Positions 1 through 10,118 of a DNA stretch of 64,000 nt are shown piece after piece. The DNA comes from Diphasiastrum complanatum (taxonomy: Eukaryota > Streptophyta > Lycopodiopsida > Lycopodiales > Lycopodiaceae). The stretch lies in NCBI GenBank assembly GCA_029204225.1, contig CM055109.1, positions 43,589,054-43,653,053 on the forward strand, read 5' to 3'. Position numbers and translations under genes: made by a program. Position 1 is the stretch's first letter. Every line of letters begins with the position of its first letter. Below the pieces are notes generated by a model. That model was given only the letters and a program-made list of their open reading frames with translations. It searched no databases and was not told the origin of the DNA.

Positions 1-22
1 GATAATGAGATGTATGAATAGT

Positions 23-310
23 TGATTTATACTAAGTAATTAGGTCATCAAATGCGATTGCCAGTTGGCTGGAGTCCATTGGCTAGAGTCTGCTGGCATT
101 CATCCAGTTCTTCTCAGAAGTTGCTTGCTGATAAGTGGCGACAATTGGTCGTGAACAATCTTTCTACATAAATGAACGTAAACTGCCACAGGCGAAAAAT
201 GCGACACTTCATTTTTACTCATAATTCTTGACAGGCAAAAAATGCGAAAAAAGATGACACTGCATTTTTACATGTATGTTGGAAGTATTTATAGTGAATG
301 CAGCGGCTAG
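23..310. repeat. Dispersed repeat R1, copy 1
   Basis: This stretch is closely similar, in the same orientation, to 18483-18760. Both begin TGATTTATACTAAGTAAT and run through the same CCAGTTGGCTGGAGTCC and GCGAAAAATGCGACAC segments. Similarity fades after about 290 bp. Copy 2 continues into a TATAAAAAC box in plus orientation, so R1 could be the start of a plus-strand LTR. It is not convincingly the LTR pair of the elements between the copies, because the sequences beyond 310 and 18790 differ. Confidence 0.65.
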
Positions 311-998
311 ATCTACTTACGGGTGTAGTAAGGCTTACCCAACTAGTGCCCGAAACGAAAATAAAGCTAATTAGTAACAACAATAAAAATACTTACCCAA
401 CTAGCAAGGTGACTAGACTAATCCTAGATTAACACCCAAAGGGTAATAAAATGAGATTGCGGCTAATACTAAACAAATAAACAATAATGGACATGCCACA
501 ATAAAACCAATGAAAAGGAGGCAAGAGGAGGCCCGAGCACCTTCCCTCAAGCTATGCACCTTCCCAAAGGGAACACAAATGAAATAGAATGATAATTCTC
601 CAAAATAGAGAGCTAGATAGCTTAATCTCAAAAGTGTTATTTACAACACAAATACCTCTCCTTTTATGGCAAGGAGGGTCTTCCATAAGTGTCTACTAAC
701 TTATGGGACGAATCTGTTCCTAGCCTTTCTAGAACTTCTAACTTAGGATTTAGAACTTCAATTTTCTTAACTTAGGACAACTTAAGATAAAATATTTCTA
801 ATCTTAAGTTTTCTAAGTCTAAGTTCTAAATCTAAGTTTAAGTTATTTTATTATTATTTAAGCTTCTACTCATGGACTTACAAAACACATGCCATGGCTT
901 GAAGTTTATTGACAGATACTCATACGTGGTCTTACAAAACACATGCCAGAGAGTTTTATTATTTTTTTATTTTCTCTGTGTTAGCACAGTTGCTAACA
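300..998 (-). repeat. Gypsy-1 3' LTR (lower edge inferred)
   Basis: On the minus strand a purine-rich tract at 1012-999 is followed directly by TGTTAGCAACTG, as expected for PPT followed by LTR. A CATAAAAGG TATA-like motif on the minus strand near 670 fits an LTR promoter. No second LTR is available to prove the lower edge. No host gene is seen here. Confidence 0.45.
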
Positions 999-1010
999 TT
1001 ATCTCCCTCC

Positions 1011-3169
1011 TTATTGAATTGGTGGTCCCACACCAATCGACGCCTTTTCGTCCTGGATTTTTTCTGCTTCTTGGAGGCGAGACTGTTGCTGTCGGGAGTG
1101 GTATATGGTCATCCCGATGCCCTCCATCATTTGCCACCGTAATTTGTTCAGGAAGGGCATGGGTTTCCATAGCTCCACCATATCAATGTGCAGGGCGGAA
1201 GTAAGTGCAGCGCGATAATAGAGCCTTGCAACGTTTGATATGGTCGTCTTGCATGCGCAAGGGTTTATTGATATCAAGGGCAATTGGGGGTAACCCTTGA
1301 TCCCAAAAACCTCTGAGTTCTGCCAGAAATGCCACCAGGCCACAATTATCAACAAATAATCTGACATCACGATCAAGATTGCCATGGTGCTTATGGTAGA
1401 AGACTCGGCAGTTGGTGACCATGTCTTCGGCTAAGTTGCCGGTATCGACTCCTGTGAGCTTAGGCCATAAAATTATGTTCTTGACCTTGGTGGCAGTAAA
1501 CGGTTCTCGCCTCGCTACTAGATAGTAATAAGGATTGGTGCGCATGTAGGAGGGAGCTTCGAGATACCGTGCCATTGAGGTCTTACTTTGCAGGAAGAGC
1601 TGATGGCGCCAGAGAGGTTGTGGATCCAGGAGTTTGACTGCTACTTTATGTGTTTGACATTGGTTCAAATCTGGCAATATGTAGCCACCTCGCTCTTTCG
1701 TTGTTGGGTACTTCTTTGCAAACTCCTGAGAGACACGCAACTCCTTGCTTGGTTCTGTGGGCGTGATTCTGTGTCGGATGGTGGGGGCTTCAGAGGCAAT
1801 CTTGTGTTCGGTTTGTGGATCGGGATCAAGAAATAGAGGAGGCGAGGGGTTAGCTTCTACAATTCGTTGTGATTCAGGGGAAAATTGTCGTGGAATAAAG
1901 GTGGGGTTAGTGGTGTCGAGGGGGTTAGAAGCGGTGGAAGGGAAAAGAAAATGTTGGGAGCTGGTACCCCCAGAGCCCGATGGATTGGTTGGTGTTTGAG
2001 CTCCTTGACCCAGGGGTTGGCCTTGAAATGCGGAGCCTTGAGTTGCAAGAGGAGGCTGTTGAAATCATGCGCCATCTCCACCATCGGTTCCATCAAAGTG
2101 GTGTCCCGAATCATGAAATTGGGCGTGCTCTGCATGAGCTGACGGTGTCGACTGGACAGCCGCCTTTAAGCGTTCTTCCAGGGTGGCTATGTGCTGGTTT
2201 AGGGCCTCGACGGAAGCAATGTATGATTGTTGTAATTTTGAGTGTTGCTCCGTCGTGGCTTTTAGCTTTTGGGCCAGCGTTTGATAGGCCACCATTGGAA
2301 TGACAGTTCCCTCAGAGATAGCTGGTGGTGCGAAGTTATTGAAGTCCACCATTTCCAACTGTTCCTTCATAGCGGAACGTGCTGCTTGTGAATCTGCTAC
2401 AGCCTCATCCTTCTCGGCTTTGAGGGTATCGATGGTTTGCTGCATGTTGGATACCTTCAGTTGGAGCTGGTTCTGGAGATGGAGTAGCATCTGCTGCTGT
2501 TGTTGATTGTAATTCGTGAGGTTCTGGATCTGCAACTATTGTTGTTTGGTTTCCTCCTCCAGCCTTGTTTTTTCTTTCTGAAGGTCCGCCATAGCACCAT
2601 CGTCGAATTGCCGCATAGTGTGTTGTCTCCCTAGGGTGCCGAATGTATTGTATTGGAGCTCATTCACCAACCATACCGCTTTTTGGGCTGTAAAGGGTAG
2701 CTGCTCCCAAGGACCAATGTCAGGGAGGTTGCGTGTGTAGTTAGGATACGGCATGGGGTTAAATGGTAGAAAATCAGGAGCAGGGCTAGACGAAGGTGTA
2801 GGAAAGACAAGGAGAGGTGATTGTGGATTCAGGGGTGGGGAGAGACTACGTGGCAGAGATTGTTGGATTGGGTTAGTGGTGACAGTGGTTGATGGGAGTG
2901 CAGTTAGTAATTGTAAGACAAAATCATCTACGTTGATTGTGGAGTCAAGTAGGGTGGAGATTTGTATAGGCGAGGGCTTTTGCTCGGATAAGGCTCTCGC
3001 TCTGCTGGTCCCGGAAAAGTGTTAGATCAAAGCCAAGGTTGGTGAGGATATCCTTGGCCAGTGTGAGCTGCTCGGTGTAATTCTTAAGAGAGATCATGAT
3101 TATATCCCCTGAATAAGGACGAGGGGGTTTACGGCGATGCAAGCTCAGTGAGGAATCATGGGAAGCCAT
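1011..3169 (-). pseudogene. Extra ORF downstream of integrase in Gypsy-1, coiled-coil, function unknown
   Basis: At least five overlapping or adjacent minus-strand frames form one decayed coding region of very roughly 700 codons. It starts with MASHDSSLSLHRRKPPRPY at 3169. A frameshift follows near 2950, then a Pro/Ser-rich stretch, then a TAG at about 2535. Next comes a Gln-rich segment (NYNQQQQQML) leading into a long heptad-like coiled coil (2535-2150), a low-complexity linker, and a C-terminal globular-looking part (1740-1183) that continues in another frame to 1011. It lies between integrase and the PPT, where Athila-type elements carry an env-like ORF. I see no convincing signal peptide or membrane segment, so an envelope role is not supported. 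I do not recognise the family. A gag-like role or a captured host gene are both possible. Confidence 0.6.
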
Positions 3170-3848
3170 GGCAGCAGTGATTTTAGATTGCTCTGAGAAT
3201 TTTGAAAATTTTGAAAAAAAATATTTGGCAAGAACTCGAGAGCAGCAATCTAAAATGAACTCGTGGAGAGAGGGTGGAGACCTGTATATAGATTTTTTGG
3301 GGCAGGAATTCGCAACTTCACCCAGAAATTGTCCTTAGTGTCCACGATTTGGTAATGATGGTCGCGAATTTTGAGGCATCATTTTGAGGGCCCGTGAATT
3401 CCTGTAAGTGATTTTTGTTTGCCAAAAGAGAGAAAACGTCTGATAGTGCAAAAATGTATCTGATCAGAATTTGCAGAGGTAATAGAGAAATCGTGAGGAT
3501 CAATTTGAGCTCCAATGAATTGTCTATGAATTCGGAGGATAGACATCTGATGAAGAAAACTCCATTTTTTGATTTTTTGACATTTTTCTTCTGAGACAAA
3601 ATTCGCGGAGGCCAAAAATGAATTGTTCTCTATGAGAAAGGGGACAGGAGAATTCTATCTGAGATCCTGTGAAAACATTTTGTCTGAAACTAATGACTTT
3701 TGTGGTTTTCTCATAGAAGACTGTTGGTATACCTGATCTGATTGTATCTTGATGGGTGGAACAACAAATCATAGCAAAAAATTGTTGTCGAAATGGCATA
3801 CAAACAATAAAAAGAGAGAAGAACAAATAAATAGTAGAGAAAAAATAG
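3170..3848. other. Gypsy-1 spacer between integrase and the extra ORF
   Basis: AT-rich internal sequence of about 680 bp. The frames here are short and carry no recognisable motif. It may hold a leader or splice acceptor for the downstream ORF, but no site can be defined. Confidence 0.4.
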
Positions 3849-4960
3849 CTAATACATATCAAGATAAAAGTAGGGTTCGTTGTACTTTCTCAATCGACTC
3901 CCATTGACCACAGTGTCAAGGACATCGCCTTGAAGGGTTTGGAGTTGGACATATCCAGAGGCAAAGATTTTTTTTATGACATAAGGTCCTTGGCCCGAAA
4001 ATTTCAGTTTGCCTTTGAAGGCTTTGGCCTGGTATAGCAGGACCTTATCGCCCACCTGGAAATCTGTAAGTTTCGATGATCGATCATGCCATGTTTTTTG
4101 TCGTCATTTGTGGACTTGTTGAGCATGGATGTTGATCCGTTGTGTTTCACAGAGTTGCTCTAGATGGAATAACCTTTTTGCTAGATTCTGAGGAGTATCG
4201 TGCTCAAGGTTGTAGGCTACTCGAAGGGAGGGAATATGGAATTCCACAGGCATAACGGCTTCTTGACCATATGTGAGCTGGAAGGGGGTTAAACCTATAG
4301 CTCGCTTTGGGGTAGTGCGATAAGCCCAGAGAGCAGCATGGAGTTTGAGTTCCCAATCAGATCGACTGGATTCGACAGTTTTGGTGAGAATGCCACATAG
4401 GATTTTATTGGTGAATTCTGCCTGGCCATTACAACATGGATAGTATGGGGAACTTTTGCGATGTACCACAAAAAATTTGAAAAAAAGATCTGCTATGACA
4501 GAGTTAAGAAAATGTGTACCCCTATCACTGATAAGCTCTAGAGGACATCCGAACCAAACTATAACCTGTTCATAGAGAAATTTGGCGGTGGAACGAGCGT
4601 CAGCATTGCGAACAGCTCTTGCTTCAGCCCATTTGGTGCAGTAGTCTGTAGCTACTATGATGTAACGAGATTGTGTGTGTCGAGAAGCAGGAATAATAGG
4701 TCCGACATAATCAATTCCCCATTTCTGGAAAGCTTGATCAGTGGTTACAGGGTGTAAAGGCATGTATTCTGTTTTTTGAAAGTGTTTTGTGCGTTGGCAG
4801 ACATCACAAGCCTTAGTGTATTTGTGCGTATCCTTGAAGAGTATTGGCCACCAGAAATCGACCAAGAGGATTTTCTTAGCAGTTGTTTCAGAAGAGAAAT
4901 AGCCGACACCAATACCTTCATGAGTGAGGGAAATTATAGAGGGTATTTCTCCTTCAGTAC
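3849..4960 (-). pseudogene. Gypsy-1 integrase
   Basis: The integrase inserts element cDNA into the host chromosome. A 253-codon open stretch (4865-4104) carries the catalytic D,D,E set in order: WGIDYVGPI, LISDRGTHF and NGQAEFTNK. Upstream on the same strand (4960-4866) another frame supplies the zinc-binding part, with HEGIGVGYF followed by CDVCQ. Downstream (4055-3849) a separate frame beginning MGDKVLLYQAKAF is the usual C-terminal domain. No chromodomain follows. At least two interruptions make it non-functional, although the catalytic triad survives. Confidence 0.85.
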
Positions 4961-5175
4961 ATCATCGAATAATTTCATCTAACCCTTGCTTGTAGAGTTG
5001 TCCTGCAATTAACGTATAAGGTTTAGTTTTGAGAACCAACACTCGTTGTTCGGGTTTAGAGAAGGAAGGATCCATCTACCCTGAAGTTAAATATTCGATA
5101 ATTTCCTTAGCCCATATAGGTGTAGAGTCAACTTGGAAAAGGATTACATTTGGTAAATCATCGTTGACATCTTGA

Positions 5176-5627
5176 TCAGGGGTAGGAAGGTAGATGATCT
5201 GCTAAAAAATGCTGAACTCCCTTACAAACCACGATCCTAAACTCAAATTCTCTCAATAATAGGATCCATCTAGTAATATGACCTGTGGTGCAGGTCTTGT
5301 TGATGAGATACAACAGTGCTTGATGATCAGTGAAGAACGCAAAGACTTTTCCTAGAAGATAATGGCAAAACTTCTGAACCGCATATACCATTGCCAAGGC
5401 TTCGCGTTCGGTAGTGGTATAGTTGACTTCAGCAGGTATCAATTGTCGACTAAGAAAACGAATTGGGTAATCCTTTTTAAATTCTCCTGGTTGGGTGAGC
5501 ACTGTTCCAATGGCATACTTGGATGCATCAGTATGCACATGGAATTCTTTAGAATAATCAGGAGCTCGGAGGATGGGTGCTTTGGTAAGGGCTTCTTTGA
5601 GTAGATTGAAGACGACGTGTTGTTCAT
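5176..5627 (-). pseudogene. Gypsy-1 RNase H
   Basis: RNase H degrades the RNA strand of the RNA-DNA hybrid during reverse transcription. The open stretch 5538-5176 has HTDASKYAIG (first Asp), TEREALAMVY (Glu) and FFTDHQALLYL (Asp) in the standard order. An overlapping frame (5627-5439) holds the preceding connection region, so there is a frameshift near 5540. It follows the RT frames on the same strand. Confidence 0.85.
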
Positions 5628-5805
5628 CCGTCCATTTGGGAACTACAACTACTTTGTAGATTAAGCGTGCTTTGTTAGCAAAATTGAAAATAAAGCACCG
5701 ATAGTAGTTGGCATGGCCAAGGAAGGAGTAAACTTCACGTATCGTACACGGTTCGGGTAGATTTTGAATGATAAGGATCTTTTCAGGGTCAGTGGCAATG
5801 CCATT

Positions 5806-6483
5806 TCATGAGATAATATGTCCTAACACAATACCATGGGTTACCCAAATTTGGCATTTTTCAGGATTAAGAGAGATATCGAAGCGTTGACATTGGATAA
5901 AAAAAATTTCGAGCACAGACAAATGACGTATTTTTTTGGAATGTGCTCCTAAATCGTCCAAGTAAACTTCTAAGGTATTGCCCATATGCTGAGAAAAGGC
6001 CGCTTGCATAACACATTGGAAGGTGCTAGGAGCATTGCAGAGCCCAAAAGACATGACTTTCCAAGAGAAGGTTCCCCATTCTGTGGCAAAGGCGGTTTTG
6101 TGTTGATCTTATTCAGCGATTTGGATCATCTTATATCCGCTAAAGCCATCTAAGAAGGAGTAAGCCTCATCTCCTGCTAGATTTTCTAAGATGGATTCTC
6201 CGAAAGGTAATGGAAACTAATCACGTTCAGTGACAGCGTTAAGTTTCTTAAAATCGACACAGATCCGAAGTTTTTCATTTTTCTTGGGGATGATGACAAT
6301 TGGGGAGACCCACTCAGTATGCTCAATTTTATATATAAATCCCGCATCTAAAAGATGTTGTAATTCTTCTTTGATCTTGGCCTTATGGATGGGATTACAT
6401 CTGTATGGACGACTCGCAGTGGGCCTCGCACCCGGTTTAAGTGGGATACGATGCACAGCTACTTGGGGTGAGACGCCTTTCAT
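5806..6483 (-). pseudogene. Gypsy-1 reverse transcriptase
   Basis: Two open stretches (6483-6217 and 6054-5806), with intervening interrupted sequence, encode a gypsy-type RT. Visible blocks are VSPIVIIPKKNEKLRICVDF and KKLNAVTERD at the N side, a FLDGFSGY-like block in the broken middle, then MSFGLCNAPSTFQ and the catalytic box VYLDDLGAHSK. The YxDD catalytic pair is intact. TAA/TAG codons separate the parts, so no continuous polymerase can be made. Confidence 0.85.
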
Positions 6484-6647
6484 TGTGGGAGTTTACCCGT
6501 TGAGTCAATTGTGACAGAATTGTCATGATTACCAAAAGTGATTCGGCCTTTGCTCCAGTCATGAACGACTCGTGCATTGGTGAGCCATGGACGACCAAGT
6601 AGTAATTCATAAGAATAGACATTATTGGGAATATCAAGTACTACAAG

Positions 6648-6917
6648 CTAAATAGAAAATTTGAGACCTCCTAGTTTGATCAGCACGTGCGGAAGGAAAC
6701 CAGTAGATTGGACCACACTTTGATCAGCCATTCGAAGCTGACAAGTAGGTTTGGCTAGCTTGTCTCTCAGATTCCATTCCATCATGAGGGATGTAGAAAT
6801 GATATTAACCCCGGAATCTCCATCGAGTACTGCTAAAACTTCACGGGATTGATGATGGGTAGCTGGGATTTTGATGTTGCCTTGTTCGTTGAGTGGATTG
6901 GTTAGATGTAAGGGCAT
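6648..6917 (-). pseudogene. Gypsy-1 aspartic protease
   Basis: The frame beginning MPLHLTNPLNEQGNIKIPAT contains VLDGDSGVNIIS, which matches the retropepsin active-site D-S/T-G followed by hydrophobic residues. It is placed between gag and RT on the same strand, as expected in a gypsy pol. A stop at 6647 separates it from RT. Confidence 0.7.
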
Positions 6918-7065
6918 TTCAGGTAACTCATCAATAGTGGTGGTGGTATGGGATTGGATCTATTGTTTCCACTGGCCAGCATGCTTCTAGAGGACATGGA
7001 AGGGAAGAGTGATATTTTCTTGTAGTAAATCTCGCCAAACTTTGGTACCTTCAAGGGTTTTGCTT

Positions 7066-8306
7066 TCAGAGGGCTTGTGAGGTAAAGTTATGGTAAGAGG
7101 AAGATTGTTGGTCGGCATTACGGATTTGCTGGCGATACTCATGATGCAGCCAAATTTCTTCAGATGGGTGAGGATAAACTATCGAGGTTGAATCATCACT
7201 TGGAGGAATAGCCTGCGGTTGAGTTTTGCTGGGTGCAAGTGTAGGGGCTTGGCGTTGGGTTTGTGTCCGAGTCAAGACCCAAGCAGGATGAGTTTCAACT
7301 GGTAAAGTTTCTACTTGCACTAAACAGACTGGAGCAGCAGGTTTGGATCGGGATGGGCAGTCCTTCACGTGATGTTCAATACCACAATTCTCACAAGCTG
7401 GAGGGAAACGAAGTTTATCTGGGCAGCGAATACTAGGATGTTTACCTACACAGATAAAGCATCCTCGTATTGCGGGTAGTTGATGTGCGGCAAAGACAGC
7501 TTGGTTTGGATTGTAAGCTTGGGCATTGGGATCCAGTGGTTGAGCATTATAATCATAGGTATAATAAACAACCGTTTCAGTAGAGTACTGCGGTTGAGTA
7601 CTGTCTTCCACATAGTAGGTGGCCGGATCGATGGTATTCAGATCAAGATAATGGACAACGTTTTGTGGGGCAGGTTGGTTAACAACAAACTGTTGACGTG
7701 GAAATGGGTATTGATTTGGTGCAGGTGGTCGTGGTTGGTAAACCCCTGGTCGTGGCACAGGTTGTTGTGGCGGGTAGGGGCGGTAAGCTCGATAAACGGT
7801 CGGTCTGGTGGCTGCTGGAAAATGATTTCGCAGTTGAGAGCATTCATTAGTAGTGTGATGCTGTGAGCGGATTGGACACCAGACATTTTCTCTTGCTGGA
7901 AAGGATTTCTCAGCAATCTATTTCATGGCGGTTTGGAAATCGGCAGTGAGTTTATCCATATGAGATTGTTGAGCCTTTTGCCCGGTTTCCATTTGATGTA
8001 GAAGTTCAGAAGACTGAGCAATATTATCAGACTTCGGGTGATTAGGACGATCCGGATTCTTAGATTTCTTTTCACAATGGTCAAAGTCATCATCGGAACC
8101 TTCGTCTTCTTCACAGATAGCATGGTCATTACATCTTTAAGTTGATCATAAAGGTCAACTAGTTTGAGTTCACGACGGATGTTTTTAGGCAATCCAACTA
8201 AAAATAGTTTTATGGCCATTCGTTCAGTGATATTTTCATCAACACATTCTACTTTGAGACGTTTAAAATGCTCAATGTAGTTTCGAACAGACTCTTCGCG
8301 ACGCAT
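7066..8306 (-). pseudogene. Gypsy-1 gag with two zinc knuckles
   Basis: Gag forms the particle that packages element RNA. The capsid-like end (8306-7923) starts MRREESVRNYIEHFKRLKVE and has the SVxxYIEHFK gag signature. A second frame (7758-7066) is Pro/Gln/Tyr-rich and carries two zinc knuckles, CFICVGKHPSIRC and CENCGIEHHVKDC, both CX2CX3HX4C rather than the usual CX2CX4HX4C. The N-terminal half of gag is missing at the junction with Copia-1 (about 8312). A related plus-strand gag relic lies at 27850-28640. Confidence 0.8.
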
Positions 8307-8312
8307 CTCGAT

Positions 8313-8845
8313 ATGAGTAATGATTTAGTAAAAATATCTGTTGTCATATCTTGTGTTTGACAGTATTGCAATCTGACCTCTTTGTCAAGAACTTTGGTTC
8401 TGACATAGTGATATTTCAATTCAATGTGCTTACTCCTAGAATGAAATCTAGGTTTGGCTAACAAGACAATGGCACTTTGATTATCACAAAATAATAATGT
8501 CGAAGCATATTGATTCAGACTAATATCTGAAAGTAAGTTTCTCAACCAAATCACTTCCTTTGTAGCTTGTGAGACTGCAATATACTCTGATTCTATAGAA
8601 GATAGAGCTATCAAAGATTGCTTGTGACTGTTCCAAGAAATTGGACCATTGAGAAAGAATGTAGATCTGGAAGTGGATTTACGAGTGTCTACATCTCCTG
8701 CCCAACTTGCATTTGTAAAACCAATGAGTAAATTGAGTTTGTCGTTGTTGACTACTCCATAACAAATGCAAAAGTCCATAGTAACTCGAAAATATCTCAT
8801 GATTGTGATAAGAGCTTTCCTATGTGCTACACCAGGGTCGGTCAT
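8313..8845 (-). pseudogene. Copia-1 RNase H
   Basis: Copia-type RNase H domain. Visible blocks are GFTNASWAGDVDTRKSTS, SLIALSSIESEYIAVSQA, LFCDNQSAIVLLAKP, FHSRSKHIELKYHYVR and DIFTKSL. These are the standard copia RNase H signatures in order, with the catalytic Asp-Glu-Asp positions present (first position reads TNASWAGD). An in-frame stop precedes the segment at about 8846, and the natural C-terminus is replaced by unrelated residues after the junction with Gypsy-1. Confidence 0.85.
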
Positions 8846-8947
8846 ATACTAATTGAGAGAGCTGACTGCAAAGGCTATGTCTGGCCTGGTACAGATCATT
8901 GCGTACATAAGAGATCCTACAATAGAATGGTAAGGATACTCATGCAT

Positions 8948-9672
8948 CTACTCCTTTTCTTGAATTGTTTGAAAACACTGGTCCTTTGACAACTTAAAAC
9001 ATGGTTCCATTGGTGAGAGAGCTAACTTGCAATTAATCAGATTATATCTTACTAACATATTGTAGATGTACCTCTGTTGAGTAATGTAGATCAACTTTTG
9101 ATTTTTGTCTCTATGGATTTTAATACCAAGGGAGAAATGAGCTTTGCCCAGATCGGTCATGTTGAATTTGAAAGATAGGATTGTCTTGGACATTTGAATT
9201 TGAAGAGCTAGGTGTGTAGCCGTGATCAATAAGGAAAGTATTGATCCTTTGAAACCATGCTCGATTGCTTCAAGCCATAAAGTGCCTTATGGAGTTTACA
9301 CATATGATTGTGTTTACCCTCAATAATATAACCTTTGGGTTACACCATGTAAATGTCTTCTTCAATAAGTCCATTGAGATATGTTGTCTCTACATCCATT
9401 TGATGTATTTCCAAATCTGTTGCAGCAGCAAACGATAACAAAAGTCAAATAGAAGAATGCTTGACTACTAGACTGAAAGTCTCAGTGTCATCGACATTGT
9501 ATACATGAGAAAATCTTTTGGTGACAAGTCGGGCTTTTCTTCTGTCGATGCTTCCGTCTACTTTGTATTTGACTTTGAAAATCCATTTGCAATCAACTAT
9601 GTTTTTGCTAGTAGGTAATTCGACAATTGTCCATGTCTGGTTCTTGATAAGAGATGAATACTCTTTATCCAT
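8948..9672 (-). pseudogene. Copia-1 reverse transcriptase lacking the YVDD box
   Basis: The N side (9672-9445) reads MDKEYSSLIKNQTWTIVELP then CKWIFKVKYKVDGSIDR and TKRFSHVYNVDDTETFS, the typical start of copia RT. The C side (9229-8948) carries MTDLGKAHFSLGIKI and LSPMEPCFKL. Between them (about 9440-9180) frames shift through KALYGLKQS and RAWFQRINTF. The segment that should carry the catalytic YVDD box is absent, apparently by an internal deletion of some 40 codons near 9180-9230. This copy cannot encode an active polymerase. Confidence 0.8.
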
Positions 9673-9746
9673 AGCTTCTTTCCAGAGATCAACATCTGGC
9701 TGAACGAGTACCTCTTTGGCAGTCGTCGGCTCGTGAAAAAGGTAGG

Positions 9747-10113
9747 CTACAGACTCATCGATATACTTGATAGGTGGTCTGCTAGCTCTTGATGATCTTC
9801 TGAAAAATAGAGAAAGTTGATCATTTTCATCATACTGTACTTGTTGAACTGCAACATCATCATCTTGTGATTTGTGTCGTTGATTTGTTGTTCGTCAAAA
9901 GTAGATGAGCTTGGTCCTTCAAGGGGAATAGTCGACTGAGGAACTGGAAAATTCAATATGTCAGAAGAATCTAATAGGTCGGCTATATGGGCATTGTCTT
10001 TTCATTGGAGGTCGATAAACTAATCTTCAATGAAGATGACATCTCGGCTAATTTGATGGGATCAAATAACTTATAGGCTTGATCTGAAGTAGTGTAGCTG
10101 ATGAAAATACATT
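9747..10113 (-). pseudogene. Copia-1 integrase C-terminal / linker region
   Basis: Minus-strand frames encode a YKLFDPIKLAEMSSSLKIS-like block, matching the integrase-to-RT linker where copia elements read GYRLYDP followed by a VFDE-like block. This is followed by an acidic, Ser-rich low-complexity linker (9956-9747). The region is broken by stops and bounded by the GATAC target duplication of Gypsy-2 at 10114-10118. Confidence 0.65.
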
Positions 10114-10118
10114 GATAC
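10114..10118. repeat. Target-site duplication GATAC, left copy (Gypsy-2)
   Basis: GATAC lies immediately outside the lower LTR edge and is repeated at 17764-17768 immediately outside the upper LTR. Five bases is the standard duplication for gypsy integrases. Confidence 0.85.

Larger units (their letters stand above)
300..8312 (-). mobile_element. Gypsy-1: decayed Ty3/gypsy retrotransposon without chromodomain
   Basis: Reading on the minus strand, the order is gag (8306-7066), protease, reverse transcriptase, RNase H, integrase (to 3849), a long extra ORF (3169-1011), a polypurine tract (AAGGAGGGAGATAA, 999-1012) and an LTR starting TGTTAGCAACTG at 998. The PR-RT-RH-INT order defines gypsy. 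The integrase sequence around the WGIDYVGPI and YRTTPKRAIGLTPF motifs resembles the Athila/Tat group, and no chromodomain is seen. Stops and frameshifts split every domain. The 5' end is lost where Copia-1 sequence begins at about 8313. The lower LTR limit (about 300) is a guess from a TG on the plus strand. Confidence 0.85.
8313..10113 (-). mobile_element. Copia-1, 3' part (RT and RNase H), split by Gypsy-2
   Basis: Minus-strand Ty1/copia pol remnant. The integrase end lies on the other side of Gypsy-2 (17769-18057), and the two pieces are continuous once the insertion is removed. The 3' end stops within the last residues of RNase H (DIFTKSLLI), directly against Gypsy-1 gag, so no 3' LTR or PPT remains. 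Many stops and frameshifts are present. Confidence 0.85.

Noticed and set aside
872-1204. Plus-strand frames over 870-2535
   Set aside because: They are antisense to the minus-strand Gypsy-1 ORF, which explains the open frames better.
1011-3169. Retroviral-type envelope gene in Gypsy-1
   Set aside because: Position fits, but no signal peptide, transmembrane helix or cleavage-like site is visible. Only an unknown coiled-coil ORF can be supported.
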